Assembly: GCF_902488755.1 (NCBI RefSeq)
Contig: NZ_CABTXF010000013.1
Coordinates: forward strand, 1-29,281
Direction of reading: 5' to 3'
DNA length: 29,281 bases
Source: an uncultured Murdochiella sp.
GTDB lineage: Bacteria > Bacillota > Clostridia > Tissierellales > Peptoniphilaceae
A program made the translations under genes and the position numbers. Numbering within the stretch: position 1 is the stretch's first letter; every line of letters begins with the position of its first letter. The notes beneath the pieces are model-generated. The model was given only the letters and a program-made list of their open reading frames with translations, was not told where the DNA came from and did not search any database. Below, one piece after another: positions 23,215-29,281 of this stretch.

Positions 23215-23835
23215 ATGAACGAGTTTCCGGCATCTGTCGAAGTGCTGATTGAACGATTTCGACAGCAGCCAACGATTGGAAAGAAGACCGCGCAGCGCCT
23301 TGCCTTACATGCTCTGAAGGATCCGGCGGCAACACGCGCCTTTGCGCGCGCTCTTTTGGACGTGACGGAGAAAGTCCATCGTTGCCGCATTTGTGGAAAT
23401 ATTACCGAAGAAGCCGTCTGCCCCATCTGCGCATCGGCAAAACGCGATCACTCCGTCATTACCGTCGTGGAAGACGTGACGAATCTGCTTGCCATTGAGC
23501 GTGGAGCCACCTATTTCGGTACGTATCATGTTCTTGACGGATTGTTGTCTCCCATGGATCATCGTGGACCCGAAGATATCGGCGTTCATCGCTTGCTACA
23601 GCGTATTACGGCGTCTTTGAAGGGCAATGAGCCGGTAACCGAGGTGATTTTAGCCCTTTCGCCCACCGTGGAGGGCGAGACGACCATGCTCTTTTTGGCG
23701 AATCAAATGGAAGCCTATCCTGTACGGGTCAGTCGTATTGCCAGCGGGATTCCGGTCGGAGGAACCCTGGAGTACTACGACGAATTAACACTTGCCCGCG
23801 CTATGCAGGATCGTCGCGCAATGAACGAGGAATAA
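23215..23835 (+). CDS. recR: Recombination mediator RecR
   Basis: 206 aa, works with RecO and RecF to load RecA on gapped DNA. ATG 23215 with GGAGG upstream. N-terminal helix-hairpin-helix QPTIGKKTAQRLALHAL, C4 zinc finger with Cys57, Cys60, Cys69 and Cys72, Toprim domain starting VITVVEDVTNLLAIERG, the conserved YFGTYHVLDGLLSPMDHRGPEDIG, and the C-terminal VSRIASGIPVGGTLEYYDELTL. The family norm is about 200 aa. It ends 4 nt before the stop of the convergent hydrolase gene, so there is no room for a terminator between them. Confidence 0.95.
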   Translation: MNEFPASVEVLIERFRQQPTIGKKTAQRLALHALKDPAATRAFARALLDVTEKVHRCRICGNITEEAVCPICASAKRDHSVITVVEDVTNLLAIERGATYFGTYHVLDGLLSPMDHRGPEDIGVHRLLQRITASLKGNEPVTEVILALSPTVEGETTMLFLANQMEAYPVRVSRIASGIPVGGTLEYYDELTLARAMQDRRAMNEE

Positions 23836-23839
23836 CGTC

Positions 23840-24598
23840 TTACTTCCGGACGGAATAGTCTTTCGCGCAAGACACCAACCAGGAAAAGATGGCGCGCTGG
23901 GCATCATTTTGGGACGCCATCATTTCTGGATGCCACTGGACGGCGAGAAACGCAGGCATACTGGGACACTCCAGCGCCTCAATCACGCCGTCTTTTGTTT
24001 GTGCGCTGACTTCAAACAGCGGAGCTATGTCCTTCACCGCCTGATGATGAAAGGAATTGACCCAAACGCTCTCACCGAGCAGATTTGCCAAGAGAGAATC
24101 GGGACGGATTTCCAAAGGATGCACGCCATATTCGCGTGGCACGTTCTCGTTGCTGTGATATAGTGAAGAAGGTTTTTGCGTCGGCAGGTCTTGGTACAGT
24201 GTTCCGCCAAAGGCGAGGTTTAATAGCTGCATCCCGCGGCAAACGCCAAGCATAGGAAGATTGCGCTTTTGCGCCAGTCGTGCCAGTGCTGCTTCATGCA
24301 GATCTTGCTCCGGAACAACGGGACCGCAGATTTTTTCGGTGCATTCTCCATAGAGTGGTGTATAAAGATCTGCGCCTCCGCAAAAAATAATGCTGTCCAG
24401 CACGTCAAGAAGCGCTTGTCGTTCCTCATCCGTGCGAACCGTCGGAAGCATGAGCGGGGTTGCGCCGGCATCGGAAACCGCGCGCACAAAATCATCCGTG
24501 CAGACGTGATAGCTTTGTTCGGGAACGCCCATGTGCAACATGGCGCCAAGTGTATCGTTATGGGTGTAGGTTGTACTGAGACCAATAATGGGCTTCAT
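23840..24598 (-). CDS. Class-I glutamine amidotransferase-like hydrolase (peptidase C26, PuuD-like)
   Basis: 252 aa. ATG 24598 with AGGAG 6 nt upstream; the frame is open to 24697 but that part overlaps the promoter and alr. The family cleaves gamma-glutamyl amides such as gamma-glutamyl-GABA in putrescine breakdown. Motifs: MKPIIGLSTTY start, FCGGADLYTPLYGE (oxyanion region), nucleophile Cys120 in LGVCRGMQLLN, and His223/Glu225 in VQWHPEM. No other polyamine genes are near, so the PuuD role is a family-level guess; related enzymes act on other gamma-glutamyl compounds. It has its own minus-strand promoter and is divergent from alr. Confidence 0.88.
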   Translation of the reverse strand: MKPIIGLSTTYTHNDTLGAMLHMGVPEQSYHVCTDDFVRAVSDAGATPLMLPTVRTDEERQALLDVLDSIIFCGGADLYTPLYGECTEKICGPVVPEQDLHEAALARLAQKRNLPMLGVCRGMQLLNLAFGGTLYQDLPTQKPSSLYHSNENVPREYGVHPLEIRPDSLLANLLGESVWVNSFHHQAVKDIAPLFEVSAQTKDGVIEALECPSMPAFLAVQWHPEMMASQNDAQRAIFSWLVSCAKDYSVRK

Positions 24599-24623
24599 GA
24601 CAGGCTCCTTTTCTGTTTTTCTC

Positions 24624-24653
24624 ATTGTAGCCCCATGCGATGAACCCCTGCAA
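24624..24653 (-). promoter_or_regulatory. Promoter of the C26 hydrolase gene
   Basis: On the minus strand: TTGCAG (24648-24653), 18-bp spacer, TACAAT (24624-24629). This is 25 nt before the start codon. On the plus strand a 5-bp hairpin (CACGG/CCGTG, 24659-24673) precedes the alr ribosome site; its role is unclear. Confidence 0.55.
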
Positions 24654-24687
24654 GCCTCCACGGTAAAGCCGTGCAAAAGGAGAAACG

Positions 24688-25980
24688 ATGAAAGCACAAT
24701 CGATTCTGGAAATCAATACAGCGATCCTTCGCGAAAATTTGCTGGCGATGCGTAAAGGGCATCCGCAACAGATTTTTGGCGTCGTCAAGGCGAATGCTTA
24801 CGGGCTGGGTGCGGTGCGTGTGGCACAGGCGCTTCGCGACGAGGTTGCCGGCTTTTGCGTCGCCACCGTTTCCGAAGCATTCGCTCTGCGAGAAGCCCTT
24901 CCTGACAAACCGATTCTGCTTTTCGGGTATACCGATCCGGAAGACCGCCGCAAACTCATTCGTCTGGGTGTGCGTCCCGCCATCTCGACTAAAGAGGATG
25001 CCGAAGACTGGAATCGCCAAGCAAAGCAGCTTGGCGTATGTGCGCCCATCCACATTGCGTTAGATACGGGACATCGCCGCATCGGTTTTCTGACGGAAAG
25101 CGATGAAGCCTTTGCGGACATTTGTGCCGTAGCCAAGCTTCCGCATCTGCGCATGGAGGGACTCTTTTCGCACTTTGCCACAGCGGACGAAGCACCGTTT
25201 CCGCATCCGTTTGCCCAAGAACAGCTTTCTCGTTTTCGACGGATGGCAGAGCGTTTAGAAGAAACCGGAATTTCCATTCCTTTTCGTCATATCGCCAACG
25301 ATGCCGGTTTACTCTTCTTACCGGACGAAGATCTTTTCGATGCGGCTCGATTGGGCATTTGCCTCTATGGACACTATCCGTCAACGGAGAGCGAAACCGC
25401 ATGTTGCGTTAACCTTAAAGTTCCTTATCGTTGGACAGCGCCGATTTCGCGCGTAAAATGGATGGAGGAAAACGAGAGTGTCGGGTATGGACGAACGTGG
25501 TTCAGCAAACGCAAGACCAAAGTAGCCACCGTGCAGGTTGGTTATGCCGATGGGTATCCGCGTATTCTTTCGGGACGTTCTATGATGCTCGTCAAAGGCG
25601 TTGCCTGTCCGGTTATCGGGCGCATTTGTATGGATCAGTTGATGCTTGATGTGACCGATGCGCCGCCCGTAGCGGTGGGGGATCGCGTCCTTGTAATGGG
25701 CGCTGCCGATTGGGAACACACCGATTCTCGTCAGATTCGTCAGGCAAGTGAGCAATCTTTCGCTGCGCTCTTCGGCGCAAGGGATTCCTTACAAGAAGAT
25801 GATGTTACGCTGTCGAGAGAAACATCCGACAAAGCGATTCCTGCCGGAGAAGCATTTTCTGCGGGACGCGAAAATGTCTGGGGCATTTCTGCCGATAGTC
25901 TCTCTCCTCGCGCAATGACCATTTCGTATGAAGTATTAACCTCGATCGCTCCGCGTGTTTTCCGCGTTGAAGTAAAATAG
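24688..25980 (+). CDS. alr: Alanine racemase with a 58-residue internal insertion
   Basis: 430 aa, PLP enzyme making D-alanine for peptidoglycan. ATG 24688 with AAGGAG 6 nt upstream. PLP-binding Lys34 in VVKANAYGLG, second catalytic Tyr267 in VGYGRTW, plus the family blocks DTGHRRIGF, GLFSHFA, QVGYADGYPR, GRICMDQLMLDV and, at the end, MTISYEVLTSIAPRV. The family norm is about 370-390 aa. The excess is mainly residues 342-399 (25711-25884), placed between the VGDRVLVMG strand and the ISADSL...YEV segment, where other racemases need only a short turn (about GEEITADE). The insertion is charged and looks like a surface loop; catalytic residues are unaffected. Confidence 0.93.
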   Translation: MKAQSILEINTAILRENLLAMRKGHPQQIFGVVKANAYGLGAVRVAQALRDEVAGFCVATVSEAFALREALPDKPILLFGYTDPEDRRKLIRLGVRPAISTKEDAEDWNRQAKQLGVCAPIHIALDTGHRRIGFLTESDEAFADICAVAKLPHLRMEGLFSHFATADEAPFPHPFAQEQLSRFRRMAERLEETGISIPFRHIANDAGLLFLPDEDLFDAARLGICLYGHYPSTESETACCVNLKVPYRWTAPISRVKWMEENESVGYGRTWFSKRKTKVATVQVGYADGYPRILSGRSMMLVKGVACPVIGRICMDQLMLDVTDAPPVAVGDRVLVMGAADWEHTDSRQIRQASEQSFAALFGARDSLQEDDVTLSRETSDKAIPAGEAFSAGRENVWGISADSLSPRAMTISYEVLTSIAPRVFRVEVK

Positions 25981-26003
25981 AAATCTACAGAAAGGAAGGA
26001 AAA

Positions 26004-26924
26004 ATGGAAGCGAAGTTTTTAACGCCAAAACGAAAACTGATTGTCACCATGCTCATGTTCAGTACATTGGGGCTGGTTCGACACGGGATTCTCTTTCCTT
26101 CCGGCGTGGTAGTCCTTTTTCGTGCCGCCATCGGCTTTTTGTTCCTTGCGGCGCTATTTGCCTTCGGGGTGTTGTCCTTTTCGCCGGAGACGCTCCTCAA
26201 ACATAAAAAACGGGTCATTCTTGCCGGCGTGATTACGGCAACAGACTGGATTCTGCTCTTTGAGGCATACCGCTATACAACCGTTGCCATTGCCACGATG
26301 TGCTATTGCATGTCTTCGTTAATTTTTATGCTCGTGTCTCCTTTTTTCTTTGGGGACAAAATAACCCTGCGCAAAGGACTGGCAATGGGCGGTGCCATTT
26401 TTGGAATGCTCTTTGTTTCCGGGGTGATTAACGGCGAGTTGAAGGGAGCTCTCGGCATCGCCTTGGCATTGCTTGGAGCACTATGTTATGCGGCGGTCAT
26501 GGGCATTGGAAAAAGCATAAACGAAGTAGATGGAGCGAGCCTTGCTCTTGTGGAATTTGGTGTGGCAACCGTGGTGCTCATTCCCTTTGTTTGGTTCACT
26601 GAAGACCTGACGCTTTTGCAGATCGATGTCCGTTCGGTCGTCAACACCTTGATTTTAGGCATTGTGCATACCGGACTTGCCTATGCTATGTGGTTTAATG
26701 CCATTCAGCATCTCCCTGCTCCGACGATTTCCCTATTGAGCTATATCGATCCGGTTTCTGCGGTTTTTGTGTCCGCCGTCTTACTGGGCGAACCCTTGTC
26801 TCCGGTGACCGCCGTCGGATGTGTCATCGTGATTGCCTCAATGATGTATAGTGAAGTAGGAGGAAGGAAAGGACAGGGAAAAGCCGATCTCATCGAATCG
26901 GCAGCTGAGCTGCCGCTTACGTAG
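26004..26924 (+). CDS. EamA/DMT-family transporter
   Basis: 306 aa, about ten hydrophobic helices in two five-helix halves (EamA repeats), charged ends. ATG 26004 with GGAAGG 5 nt upstream, 23 nt after alr. Segments such as TDWILLFEAYRYTTVAIATMC, MGIGKSINEVDGASLALVEFG and PAPTISLLSYIDPVSAVFVSAVLLGEPLS are typical of DMT exporters; substrates in the family include amino acids and metabolites. The end of the protein (GKADLIESAAELPLT) is hydrophilic and stops at TAG (26922-26924); the same frame continues for another 54 codons to just before purA. The protein may therefore be the shortened version of a longer ancestor. Confidence 0.88.
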   Translation: MEAKFLTPKRKLIVTMLMFSTLGLVRHGILFPSGVVVLFRAAIGFLFLAALFAFGVLSFSPETLLKHKKRVILAGVITATDWILLFEAYRYTTVAIATMCYCMSSLIFMLVSPFFFGDKITLRKGLAMGGAIFGMLFVSGVINGELKGALGIALALLGALCYAAVMGIGKSINEVDGASLALVEFGVATVVLIPFVWFTEDLTLLQIDVRSVVNTLILGIVHTGLAYAMWFNAIQHLPAPTISLLSYIDPVSAVFVSAVLLGEPLSPVTAVGCVIVIASMMYSEVGGRKGQGKADLIESAAELPLT

Positions 26925-27089
26925 AAGGAAGCAATTCCTGTTTTGCAGCGAGAAACAAATTCGATTACGCAGTCGGACGCAATCTCGTTTGCGCAGCCGG
27001 AAGCGATTTCGATTGTACAACCGGAAGTCATTTCGATACAACCATCCGGAAACGGAACAGTACGCGCGTCAAATGAATGGAGGAAGTAA
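26925..27089 (+). pseudogene. In-frame 54-codon extension after the DMT amber stop, with 8-residue repeats
   Basis: After the TAG at 26922-26924 the DMT frame is open for 54 codons to TAA 27087-27089. It contains five 24-bp units from 26928: EAIPVLQR, ETNSITQS, DAISFAQP, EAISIVQP, EVISIQP. The TAA ends one base before the purA ATG, which itself has a ribosome site (GGAGGA) inside this extension. A longer ancestral C-terminal tail cut by a nonsense mutation would explain the open frame, the repeat and the close fit to purA. A non-coding 24-bp tandem repeat whose frame is open by chance is the alternative, and the opposite strand is also open here. Confidence 0.5.
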
Positions 27090-27090
27090 T

Positions 27091-28365
27091 ATGGCACACA
27101 GCGCCATTGTCGGCATCAACTGGGGAGACGAAGGCAAGGGTCGTATGGTCGACCTTCTTACGGAAGAGTATGATGTTGTAGTTCGCTATCAGGGCGGCGG
27201 AAACGCCGGTCATACGGTAGTAAATGAACGTGGTACGTTTGCGCTGCATCTGTTGCCTTCCGGTATTTTTCGTCCCGAAGTCATCAACATTCTCGGCAAC
27301 GGGGTTGCTGTGGATTGCGAAAATCTCTGGAAGGAGATGCAGGAAGTAGAGAAAAAAGGTGTCGCGCTCCATCCTTCCCATTTCTTCATTTCGGAGCGCG
27401 CTTCCTTGGTATTGCCTTGGCACCGCGACCTCGATGCGCTGGAAGAAGCGCGTCTTGCGGACCAAAAATTCGGCTCCACGAAACAGGGCATTGCGCCGTT
27501 TTATGCGGACAAAGCCGCCAAAAAGACCATTCTTGCCGGCGAATTGCTGCATCCGTCTCATCTTCGCGCCCACGTAGAGCAGTTAGTGGAATGGAAAAAT
27601 CTCACGCTGACAAAAGTCTACGGTGCGAAGCCGACTTCTACGGAAGAAGTTCTTGCCTGGCTGGATCAGTATGGTTCTCCCTTAAAGCCCTATATCGGGA
27701 ATACGGCGAAGGTTCTTCGTGAAGCAGATCGCTGCGGCAAGCGCATTCTCTTTGAGGCACAGCTGGGTGCTCTTCGTGATCTTGATTTGGGGATTCATCC
27801 TTATACGACTTCGTCTAATGCCCTCGCTGCGTATGCGCCGGTTGGTTCCGGCTATCCTGCCGTAAAATTGGATAATGTCATCGGTGTGGTGAAGGCGTAT
27901 TCCAGCTGCGTCGGGGAAGGTCCATTTACCTGCGAATGGTTTGGAGAACAGGCAGAAACGTTGCGCAAGGCGGGCGGAGAGTACGGCGCGAAGACTGGTC
28001 GTCCGCGTCGTGTCGGTCCGATTGACCTCGTTGCTACGCGCTACGGTGTCCAAGCACAGGGCGCAACGGCGTTGGCATTAACAAAGCTGGACGTTCTTAG
28101 TTATCTTTCAGAGATTCCCGTTGTTGTTCGCTATGACGTAGACGGCGAGGAGACAGATGCGTTTCCGTTTCCGGCTTGTCTGGACGAGGCAAAACCTGTT
28201 GAAATCACGCTTCCTGGCTGGAAACAGGACATTTCCTCCTGTCGTACGTGGGCATCTTTGCCCCAGGAGGCCAAAGACTACGTCCTCTATCTTGAAAAAA
28301 CCCTCGATTGCCCGATCCGCTATGTTTCGGTTGGTCCCGAACGCGATGCGATTATTTTGCGCTAA
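27091..28365 (+). CDS. purA: Adenylosuccinate synthase
   Basis: 424 aa, joins IMP and aspartate with GTP on the way to AMP. ATG 27091 has GGAGGA 6 nt upstream; the open frame back to 26989 is Arg-rich with no ribosome site and is rejected. Motifs: INWGDEGKGRMVD (GTP/IMP site, Asp13), GGGNAGHT (His41), LPSGI, STKQGIAP (IMP site), GAKTGRPRRVGPIDL (residues near 290-310), and the GTP specificity segment TKLDVLSYL. The family norm is about 425-430 aa. It follows the DMT gene and closes its transcript with the terminator at 28374. Confidence 0.95.
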   Translation: MAHSAIVGINWGDEGKGRMVDLLTEEYDVVVRYQGGGNAGHTVVNERGTFALHLLPSGIFRPEVINILGNGVAVDCENLWKEMQEVEKKGVALHPSHFFISERASLVLPWHRDLDALEEARLADQKFGSTKQGIAPFYADKAAKKTILAGELLHPSHLRAHVEQLVEWKNLTLTKVYGAKPTSTEEVLAWLDQYGSPLKPYIGNTAKVLREADRCGKRILFEAQLGALRDLDLGIHPYTTSSNALAAYAPVGSGYPAVKLDNVIGVVKAYSSCVGEGPFTCEWFGEQAETLRKAGGEYGAKTGRPRRVGPIDLVATRYGVQAQGATALALTKLDVLSYLSEIPVVVRYDVDGEETDAFPFPACLDEAKPVEITLPGWKQDISSCRTWASLPQEAKDYVLYLEKTLDCPIRYVSVGPERDAIILR

Positions 28366-28373
28366 GCCTTTTA

Positions 28374-28406
28374 CAGCCCCGTCGTTTTTGACGGGGCTGT
28401 TTCTTC
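28374..28406 (+). terminator. Terminator after purA
   Basis: Perfect 10-bp stem CAGCCCCGTC/GACGGGGCTG with a six-base loop, then TTTCTTCT. Confidence 0.88.
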
Positions 28407-28410
28407 TATC

Positions 28411-28439
28411 TTGCGCGCATCTACTGCCCATGGTATAAT
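28411..28439 (+). promoter_or_regulatory. tRNA-Val promoter
   Basis: TTGCGC (28411-28416), 17-bp spacer, TATAAT (28434-28439), 13 nt before the tRNA. Confidence 0.75.
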
Positions 28440-28452
28440 GTTCGCATTCTAC

Positions 28453-28526
28453 GGATCATTAGCTCAGTTGGTTAGAGCGCCACGTTCACATCGTGGAGGT
28501 CGTCGGTTCGAGTCCAACATGGTCCA
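28453..28526 (+). tRNA. tRNA-Val (anticodon CAC)
   Basis: Complete cloverleaf of 74 nt. Acceptor GGATCAT pairs with ATGGTCC (one T-G pair), discriminator A at 28526; D-arm AGCTCAGTTGGTTAGAGC; anticodon stem CCACG/CGTGG around loop TTCACAT, giving CAC (reads GTG); T-loop TTCGAGT. CCA is not encoded. Confidence 0.93.
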
Positions 28527-28533
28527 AAAAGAT

Positions 28534-28576
28534 ATGCCCGTTCTGTTGCTTTACAGCTATGGAACGGGCATTTTTT
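28534..28576 (+). terminator. Terminator of tRNA-Val
   Basis: Stem ATGCCCGTTC/GAACGGGCAT with inner CTGT/ACAG pairing, then six T. Its 3' arm is almost the same as that of the tRNA-Ser terminator at the start of the window. The following stretch, 28577-28828, holds only short palindromes (for example CCTTCGAAGG at 28678) and no gene I can support. Confidence 0.85.
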
Positions 28577-28828
28577 GCAGATGGTACAAAACGGTATTCT
28601 TGGGTATATATTTTTTAGCGGTCGGAGAGGGATCCTTTTTCGGACGAGAGTTCGTTGCTTTGAACGGAAGTTCGTTCCTTCGAAGGAGGAGACTGTTCTT
28701 TCGGATTAGGGGAGAGCAGATGTCGGCATTTTGCTGCTTGCCGTCCATTTCCGAAACGCGAATAGGACGTACGTAACGTTCTATGTAAGGAAAGCACTAT
28801 GTTGAAGTGAAACGGAAAGAGAGAAGAC

Positions 28829-29059
28829 ATGGCTAAAGATTTCATGCAGGAAGCAAAAGAAAAAATGAATGAAGCGGCAGAACGTGCCGGTGAATTGAAG
28901 AAAGATGTCGAGAAAAAGGTCGTCGAAATGGGCGATCGTGTCAGCAAAGCTGGAAAAGAAGCGGAAAAGAAAGCAGAAAAGACCGGCGACGAGCTGAAAG
29001 ATAAGACGAAAAAAGGCGTAGAGAGCGCGAAAGATTTCTTAGGCGGTCTCGGCAAGTAA
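28829..29059 (+). CDS. Small LEA/YtxH-like charged helical protein
   Basis: 76 aa, no hydrophobic segment. ATG 28829 with a GAGAGAAG ribosome site. Almost entirely Lys, Glu, Asp and Ala in a helical pattern (for example KEKMNEAAERAGELKKDVE and KAGKEAEKKAEKTGDELKD), close to LEA-group or YtxH-like stress proteins. Such proteins are thought to protect against drying or salt; here the role is inference from composition only. It stands alone between a tRNA terminator and its own terminator region. Confidence 0.75.
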   Translation: MAKDFMQEAKEKMNEAAERAGELKKDVEKKVVEMGDRVSKAGKEAEKKAEKTGDELKDKTKKGVESAKDFLGGLGK

Positions 29060-29111
29060 TCTCCTTATTTACAGAATTTCCTTATTGTTCGTGTGTGGAT
29101 AGTATCTTGTT

Positions 29112-29125
29112 AGAGATAAATCTCT
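29112..29125. repeat. 14-nt near-perfect palindrome
   Basis: AGAGAT-AA-ATCTCT, between the small helical protein and the last terminator. It may be an operator or a short hairpin of a transcript; nothing else is recognisable between 29060 and 29170. Confidence 0.4.
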
Positions 29126-29170
29126 TCGCAGATGTTTATCGCCACGCGAAATTATGGAATAATCGGACGA

Positions 29171-29200
29171 GCGACGGAGTCATCCGTCGCTTTTTCTTTT
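29171..29200 (+). terminator. Terminator near the end of the window
   Basis: Perfect 8-bp stem GCGACGGA/TCCGTCGC with a four-base loop, then TTTTTCTTTT. It lies 111 nt after the helical protein, so it ends either that mRNA or a small RNA. 29201-29281 shows nothing I can support. Confidence 0.85.
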
Positions 29201-29281
29201 TGCGGTATCAAGGCACGGTATTTAGGCAAAGACATTCCTGTCCTGTAATGTAGTAAGACATATGTGACACTTTCAACAAAA

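Noticed and set aside
26989..27090. 34-residue N-terminal extension of PurA
   Set aside because: Arg-rich sequence from the repeat in another frame; the ATG at 27091 has the ribosome site and the family's normal start.
1..29281. Insertion sequences or prophage
   Set aside because: No transposase, integrase or phage structural gene could be recognised in any frame.

Overview
The window reads as a chromosomal segment of a Gram-positive-type Bacillota (Firmicutes), most likely a Clostridia/Tissierellia-like anaerobe of roughly 50% GC. Grounds: the dnaX-ybaB-recR order, strong AGGAGG-type ribosome binding sites, a CD1871A-type CXXC mini-protein beside a polyferredoxin membrane protein, CadA with a detached metal-binding domain, and a sortase relic. 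The species cannot be named from the sequence alone. Most genes are ordinary single-copy functions. The unusual content lies in the intergenic repeats and in several decayed genes.

Layout. 1-80: 3' end of a tRNA-Ser gene with its terminator. 120-1594: divergent DUF1287 exported protein and PaaI-type thioesterase. 1688-8453: a four-gene transport operon (MacB-like ATPase, FtsX-type permease, and a pair of half-size ABC exporters) behind a perfect 16-bp palindrome and what looks like the stump of a TetR-type regulator. It is followed by the 3' remnant of a sortase gene (8454-8672). 8843-10965 (minus): a three-gene membrane redox module (CD1871A-family mini-protein, polyferredoxin membrane protein, TlpA-like lipoprotein), divergent from a two-component system (11093-13164) whose kinase carries an in-frame 18-bp tandem repeat. 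13199-17004: a heavy-metal resistance locus with an ArsR repressor, a second ArsR tail relic, overlapping back-to-back promoters with an SmtB/ArsR-like operator, a small HMA protein and a CadA/ZntA-type P-type ATPase. The HMA and ATPase genes are separated by an array of 11 long hairpins.

17040-20282: L-lactate dehydrogenase, an MFS transporter and a radical SAM protein. 20511-20928: a second array of eight hairpins of the same family, in the opposite orientation to the first. 21077-23835: dnaX, ybaB, recR (replication and recombination repair). 23840-24598 (minus): class-I glutamine-amidotransferase-like hydrolase. 24688-28365: alanine racemase with an extra internal segment, a DMT transporter that appears shortened by an amber codon, and purA. 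28453-29200: tRNA-Val(CAC), a small LEA/YtxH-like protein, and a terminator.

The best candidate for something undescribed is the pair of inverted, ~54-bp-period hairpin arrays built on a CCCTGGCAA...TTGCCAGGG stem (14374-14945 and 20511-20928). They bracket a four-gene segment, and one of them sits inside an apparent operon. All functional statements come from reading translations and motifs by eye; no database search was run.
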